Position numbers and translations under genes: made by a program. Below are positions 42,765-44,684 of a stretch of DNA of 44,684 nucleotides, one piece after another. Source of the DNA: Candidatus Gastranaerophilales bacterium (GTDB lineage: Bacteria > Cyanobacteriota > Vampirovibrionia > Gastranaerophilales > Gastranaerophilaceae); the NCBI GenBank assembly GCA_017475485.1, contig JAFVFO010000033.1, positions 1 to 44,684 of the forward strand, given 5' to 3'. Numbering within the stretch: the stretch's first letter is position 1; each line of letters opens with the position of its first letter. Under the pieces are notes generated by a model. That model searched no databases. It was given only the letters and a program-made list of their open reading frames with translations, and was not told where the DNA came from.

Positions 42765-43034
42765 TTATAATGTTATTGCGTCAAATCCGCAGGTATTTGC
42801 GCATTTTCCGCAACCGGTGCATTTTTCTTTATCAACCGCTACTTTATTGCCAACAAATGCAATTGCTCCGTGCGGACACACCCTAACGCAAGCACCGCAG
42901 CCTGCACATTTATTGTAGTTTACTTTAGCGGTTTTATTTCCGCCGGCAACACAGCCTGCAAATAATCCGCTAAATGCAATTGCGCCTGCGGTAATTAAAA
43001 TTGCTTTTCTTCTATTTGTGTTTATCTTGCTCAT
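42765..43034 (-). CDS. 2x[4Fe-4S] ferredoxin, predicted Tat lipoprotein
   Basis: An 89-residue protein. The N-terminus has twin arginines (R8-R9 in NTNRRKAILI), a hydrophobic run and a lipobox FAGC with the lipid Cys at 28, as in Tat-exported lipoproteins. Two cluster motifs follow: C43-x2-C46-x2-C49-x3-C53-P and C72-x2-C75-x2-C78-x3-C82, where Gly replaces the usual Pro after C82. It would be an electron carrier on the outer face of the cytoplasmic membrane, perhaps for a membrane reductase. No partner genes are seen. It lies two bases upstream of the TonB-C-like gene, probably cotranscribed. Confidence 0.86.
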   Translation of the reverse strand: MSKINTNRRKAILITAGAIAFSGLFAGCVAGGNKTAKVNYNKCAGCGACVRVCPHGAIAFVGNKVAVDKEKCTGCGKCANTCGFDAITL

Positions 43035-43081
43035 GACTATCCTCTACTTTCTTACTATTTTAGCATGAATAATCATGATAA

Positions 43082-43375
43082 TTAAACAATTGTATTTATG
43101 TTAATTTTTCTTTCTTGTTCTCTTTCCGGATGTAAAAAATCAAAAATTTTACCGTAAAACTCATTTGTGCCTGTAATTTCACGTTGTTTCACGGCAATAG
43201 TTGTGTATTTACCGCTTCCGTCAGCATAATAATCTCTGTCTAATACTATAACATCACAATTATTATCAAGTGCATATTCGGCAATTGCTCTTTTTTCATC
43301 TGGTTTACATACACCGCGATTGCTTGTATTTCCGGCCCAGAAAACACTGCCGTTAAAATTAATATTGTTAATCAT
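43082..43375 (-). CDS. small unknown protein with N-terminal I-N-F-N-G motif
   Basis: A 97-residue protein starting MINNINFNGSVFWAG. Later text (EKRAIAEYALDNNCDVIVLDRDYYADGSGKYTTIAV) shows a short alpha/beta unit with no named domain. The frame continues upstream, but the AAAGGAAG site places the start at ATG 43375. No signal or membrane segment. It shares the I-[NS]-F-[KN]-G start with the proteins at 31126-31386 and 32734-33168. Confidence 0.72.
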   Translation of the reverse strand: MINNINFNGSVFWAGNTSNRGVCKPDEKRAIAEYALDNNCDVIVLDRDYYADGSGKYTTIAVKQREITGTNEFYGKIFDFLHPEREQERKININTIV

Positions 43376-43474
43376 TGTTCTCTTCCTTTCGTTCTCTCTT
43401 ATTTTAACTTTGATTTTAAATATATAAAACTGCTGAAAATTTTTTTTGATGAAAATATAAAGTTCTATTTTTGG

Positions 43475-43480
43475 TATAAT
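43475..43480 (+). promoter_or_regulatory. extended -10 upstream of the exported small protein
   Basis: TTGGTATAAT ends at 43480, 31 bp before the GTG start, with no matching -35. It lies in the 136-bp gap between divergent genes. Confidence 0.35.
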
Positions 43481-43511
43481 TGAAAAATAAAGTAAAAACA
43501 AGGAAATTTGT

Positions 43512-43982
43512 GTGAAAAAGGTTTTTAGTATTCTTATAATATTACTCTTTGCTTCAAATGTCACTTTTGCGCTAAATTGGGTACAAATAAACGATAATTT
43601 ATATATTGACACCGACACTATCGAATATTATGTGGATAGATACGGCAGTAAAGATATAGATAAATACTCTTTTTGGGTTCAAAACATTAACAGTGGAAAT
43701 GAATATTGGAAAAAACTTGAAAATTCGCTTAAAAAAAATGGCGAAAAAAGAAAACCTGCATATACAAATTATAGAAATTTAATTGATTGCAAACAAAAAG
43801 TAATTACTACAAAAGCATTTATAACATATACAGAAAATGGCGAAGTGCTTGATAGTTTTGACCATAAATACCCCGAATGGAGCAGTATAGCCCCCGGTTC
43901 ATACGGAGAGTATTATTACAATAATATTTGTAAGCCAACTAAAACAAAGAAGGGTATTTCAAAATTTTTATTTGGCTCATAA
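43512..43982 (+). CDS. small exported protein, surface-adhesin-E-like
   Basis: A 156-residue protein with a signal peptide (residues 1-20, cleavage after TFA). It continues LNWVQINDNLYIDTDTIEYY and KDIDKYSFWVQNINSGNEYW. This start (W-x-x-I-x-x-N-x-Y-I-D-x-x-[TS]-I, then a beta strand with a charged turn) resembles the small exported domain of Haemophilus surface-adhesin protein E and relatives. Two cysteines (C93-like in DCKQK and C141-like in NICKP) may form a disulfide. It starts at GTG 43512 with an AAGGAA site. Function unknown; periplasmic or surface location inferred. Confidence 0.72.
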   Translation: MKKVFSILIILLFASNVTFALNWVQINDNLYIDTDTIEYYVDRYGSKDIDKYSFWVQNINSGNEYWKKLENSLKKNGEKRKPAYTNYRNLIDCKQKVITTKAFITYTENGEVLDSFDHKYPEWSSIAPGSYGEYYYNNICKPTKTKKGISKFLFGS

Positions 43983-44072
43983 TGAGCACAAACTCAGCAG
44001 GTAAGTATAACTAAAAGGCAATAGATAATGTTTTCAGAGAAGGGCCTTGTTTGTATATGCGATTTTACTATG

Positions 44073-44100
44073 TTGAAACTTATTATTTATTACATATAAT
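44073..44100 (+). promoter_or_regulatory. promoter of the last small gene
   Basis: TTGAAA (44073-44078) and TATAAT (44095-44100) are 16 bp apart, a good sigma70-type match. The predicted start near 44107 leaves a leader of about 16 nt holding GAAAGGA before the ATG at 44123. Confidence 0.62.
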
Positions 44101-44122
44101 ATAACAATAAGAAAGGAAAAAT

Positions 44123-44350
44123 ATGAGTATCGAAAAAATTTCAGAATGTTTAACATCTGCAACAAATAAAATACAAATTGCTGATACATCTAAAATTAGT
44201 GGCAATATAGCTTTTCAAAATATTAAATCACCTTTAAACAGTCTAAATCTTCCAACTACAACGGTTGATGTTTTTGAAAGACAAGGAAAAAAAGGGTTTA
44301 GCTTTATACAATTTTTAAAAACTGTGGTTAATGAATTATTTAATAAATAA
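44123..44350 (+). CDS. small unknown protein
   Basis: A 75-residue protein beginning MSIEKISECLTSATNKIQIAD and ending with a basic amphipathic segment (KKGFSFIQFLKTVVNELFNK). No signal peptide, membrane segment or known motif. It has its own promoter, a good GAAAGGA site and a strong terminator, so it is a real single-gene unit despite its size. It lies directly before the hairpin array at the right edge. Confidence 0.65.
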   Translation: MSIEKISECLTSATNKIQIADTSKISGNIAFQNIKSPLNSLNLPTTTVDVFERQGKKGFSFIQFLKTVVNELFNK

Positions 44351-44389
44351 TAGCTATTATGTATGAAAAATTAAAAATACAAGCACTAA

Positions 44390-44419
44390 AAAACCCTGTA
44401 GTTAATTCTACAGGGTTTT
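44390..44419 (+). terminator. intrinsic terminator of the 75-residue gene
   Basis: A perfect 12-bp stem (arms 44390-44401 and 44408-44419, core ACCCTGTAG) with a TTAATT loop and a T-rich 3' side. It lies 40 bp after the stop at 44350 and 25 bp before the hairpin array. Confidence 0.85.
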
Positions 44420-44444
44420 AATAATTTTGGAGTCAGCAATGACC

Positions 44445-44678
44445 TATGCCCTAATTTTCTTGTCGAGCTTTGCGAGACTTAGAAAATGGAAATGCCCTTG
44501 GGGTATGCCCTAATTTTGTAGGCGAATTTATGAGCCGTACAAAATGGAAATGCCCTTGGGGTATGCCCTAATTTTCTTGTCGAGCTTTGCGAGACTTAGA
44601 AAATGGAAATGCCCTTGGGGTATGCCCTAATTTTGTAGGCGAATTTATGAGCCGTACAAAATGGAAATGCCCTTGGGG
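44445..44678. repeat. tandem array of two alternating hairpin units (ABAB)
   Basis: Four units: A 44445-44503 (59 bp), B 44504-44561 (58 bp), A 44562-44620, B 44621-44678. The two A units are identical, as are the two B units, giving a 117-bp higher-order period. A and B share the flanks (TATGCCCTAATTTT at the start, AAAATGGAAATGCCCTTGGGG as a 21-base end of which the core is AAATGCCCTTGGGG) and differ only in a 24- or 23-bp centre. Both centres fold into the same hairpin with different stem bases. The junction ATGCCC/GGGTAT can form a second short stem. No ORF is seen. The window ends six bases after the last unit. Confidence 0.92.
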
Positions 44679-44684
44679 CACGAT

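Noticed and set aside
43376-43618. Upstream extension of the I-N-F-N-G protein
   Set aside because: The extension has no ribosome-binding site, overlaps the signal-peptide region of the divergent gene, and a good AAAGGAAG site precedes ATG 43375.
44445-44678. CRISPR array (about 35-bp repeats with 23-24-bp spacers)
   Set aside because: The would-be spacers are only two sequences alternating exactly, each is itself palindromic and contributes to the same fold, and no cas gene is seen. Real spacers are unrelated to each other.
1-44684. Prophage or genomic island
   Set aside because: No integrase, capsid, terminase or tRNA-linked att site was seen; gene order is that of chromosomal housekeeping regions.

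Overview
The window is AT-rich bacterial chromosome, densely coded on both strands, with code 11 (TAA, TAG and TGA all used as stops; ATG, GTG and TTG as starts). Several things suggest a gut-type non-photosynthetic relative of Cyanobacteria (Melainabacteria/Vampirovibrionia, order Gastranaerophilales-like). These are a YidC with a large insertion between membrane segments, envelope genes typical of Gram-negatives (TolC-like channel, TonB-type C-terminal domains), and small proteins that open with an I-[NS]-F-[KN]-G motif. That placement is an inference from gene style; no rRNA gene is present to test it.

Layout. 1-4.3 kb: end of an unknown gene, then a three-gene unit with a polyprenyl-phosphate sugar synthase (GT2, DPM1-like) between two paralogous polytopic GT-C-like membrane proteins. 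4.3-8.7 kb: valS, a TolC-family channel and a short ferredoxin with a clear promoter and terminator. 8.7-11 kb: two unrecognised minus-strand genes, one anchored and one exported with a glycine zipper. 11.1-18.2 kb, plus strand: HIT protein, 5-formyl-THF cyclo-ligase, PilZ protein, long TPR protein, two dipeptide-type permeases, MgtC and an anchored TPR protein. 18.3-22.6 kb: infB-rbfA-truB plus a GerMN-domain protein.

22.6-33.2 kb: degenerate GT11-like gene, TPR lipoprotein and lgt, gpmI, nadB-nadC, a stand-alone OLD-type TOPRIM gene, an intergenic region with a candidate structured RNA, an orphan NarL-type response regulator flanked by an inverted repeat, and small lineage-type proteins around an FAD oxidoreductase. 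33.2-40.3 kb: GT39-like membrane glycosyltransferase with mnmE, divergent yidC, murA and a small duplicated-motif protein, and an ECF sigma with a small anti-sigma-like partner. 40.3-44.7 kb: truncated ThiE-like protein with a Nudix protein, several small exported or unknown proteins (a TonB-C tandem protein, a ferredoxin predicted to be a Tat lipoprotein), and at the right edge a tandem array of alternating hairpins.

Most genes are housekeeping. The least ordinary items are the ABAB hairpin array at the right end, in which two unit types keep one fold with different stem sequences; the repeated 4-nt stop-codon overlaps at convergent gene ends, with a likely gpmI terminator buried inside lgt; the candidate RNA near 30 kb; and the I-x-F-x-G small proteins. 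No CRISPR array, transposase, integrase, tRNA or rRNA was seen.
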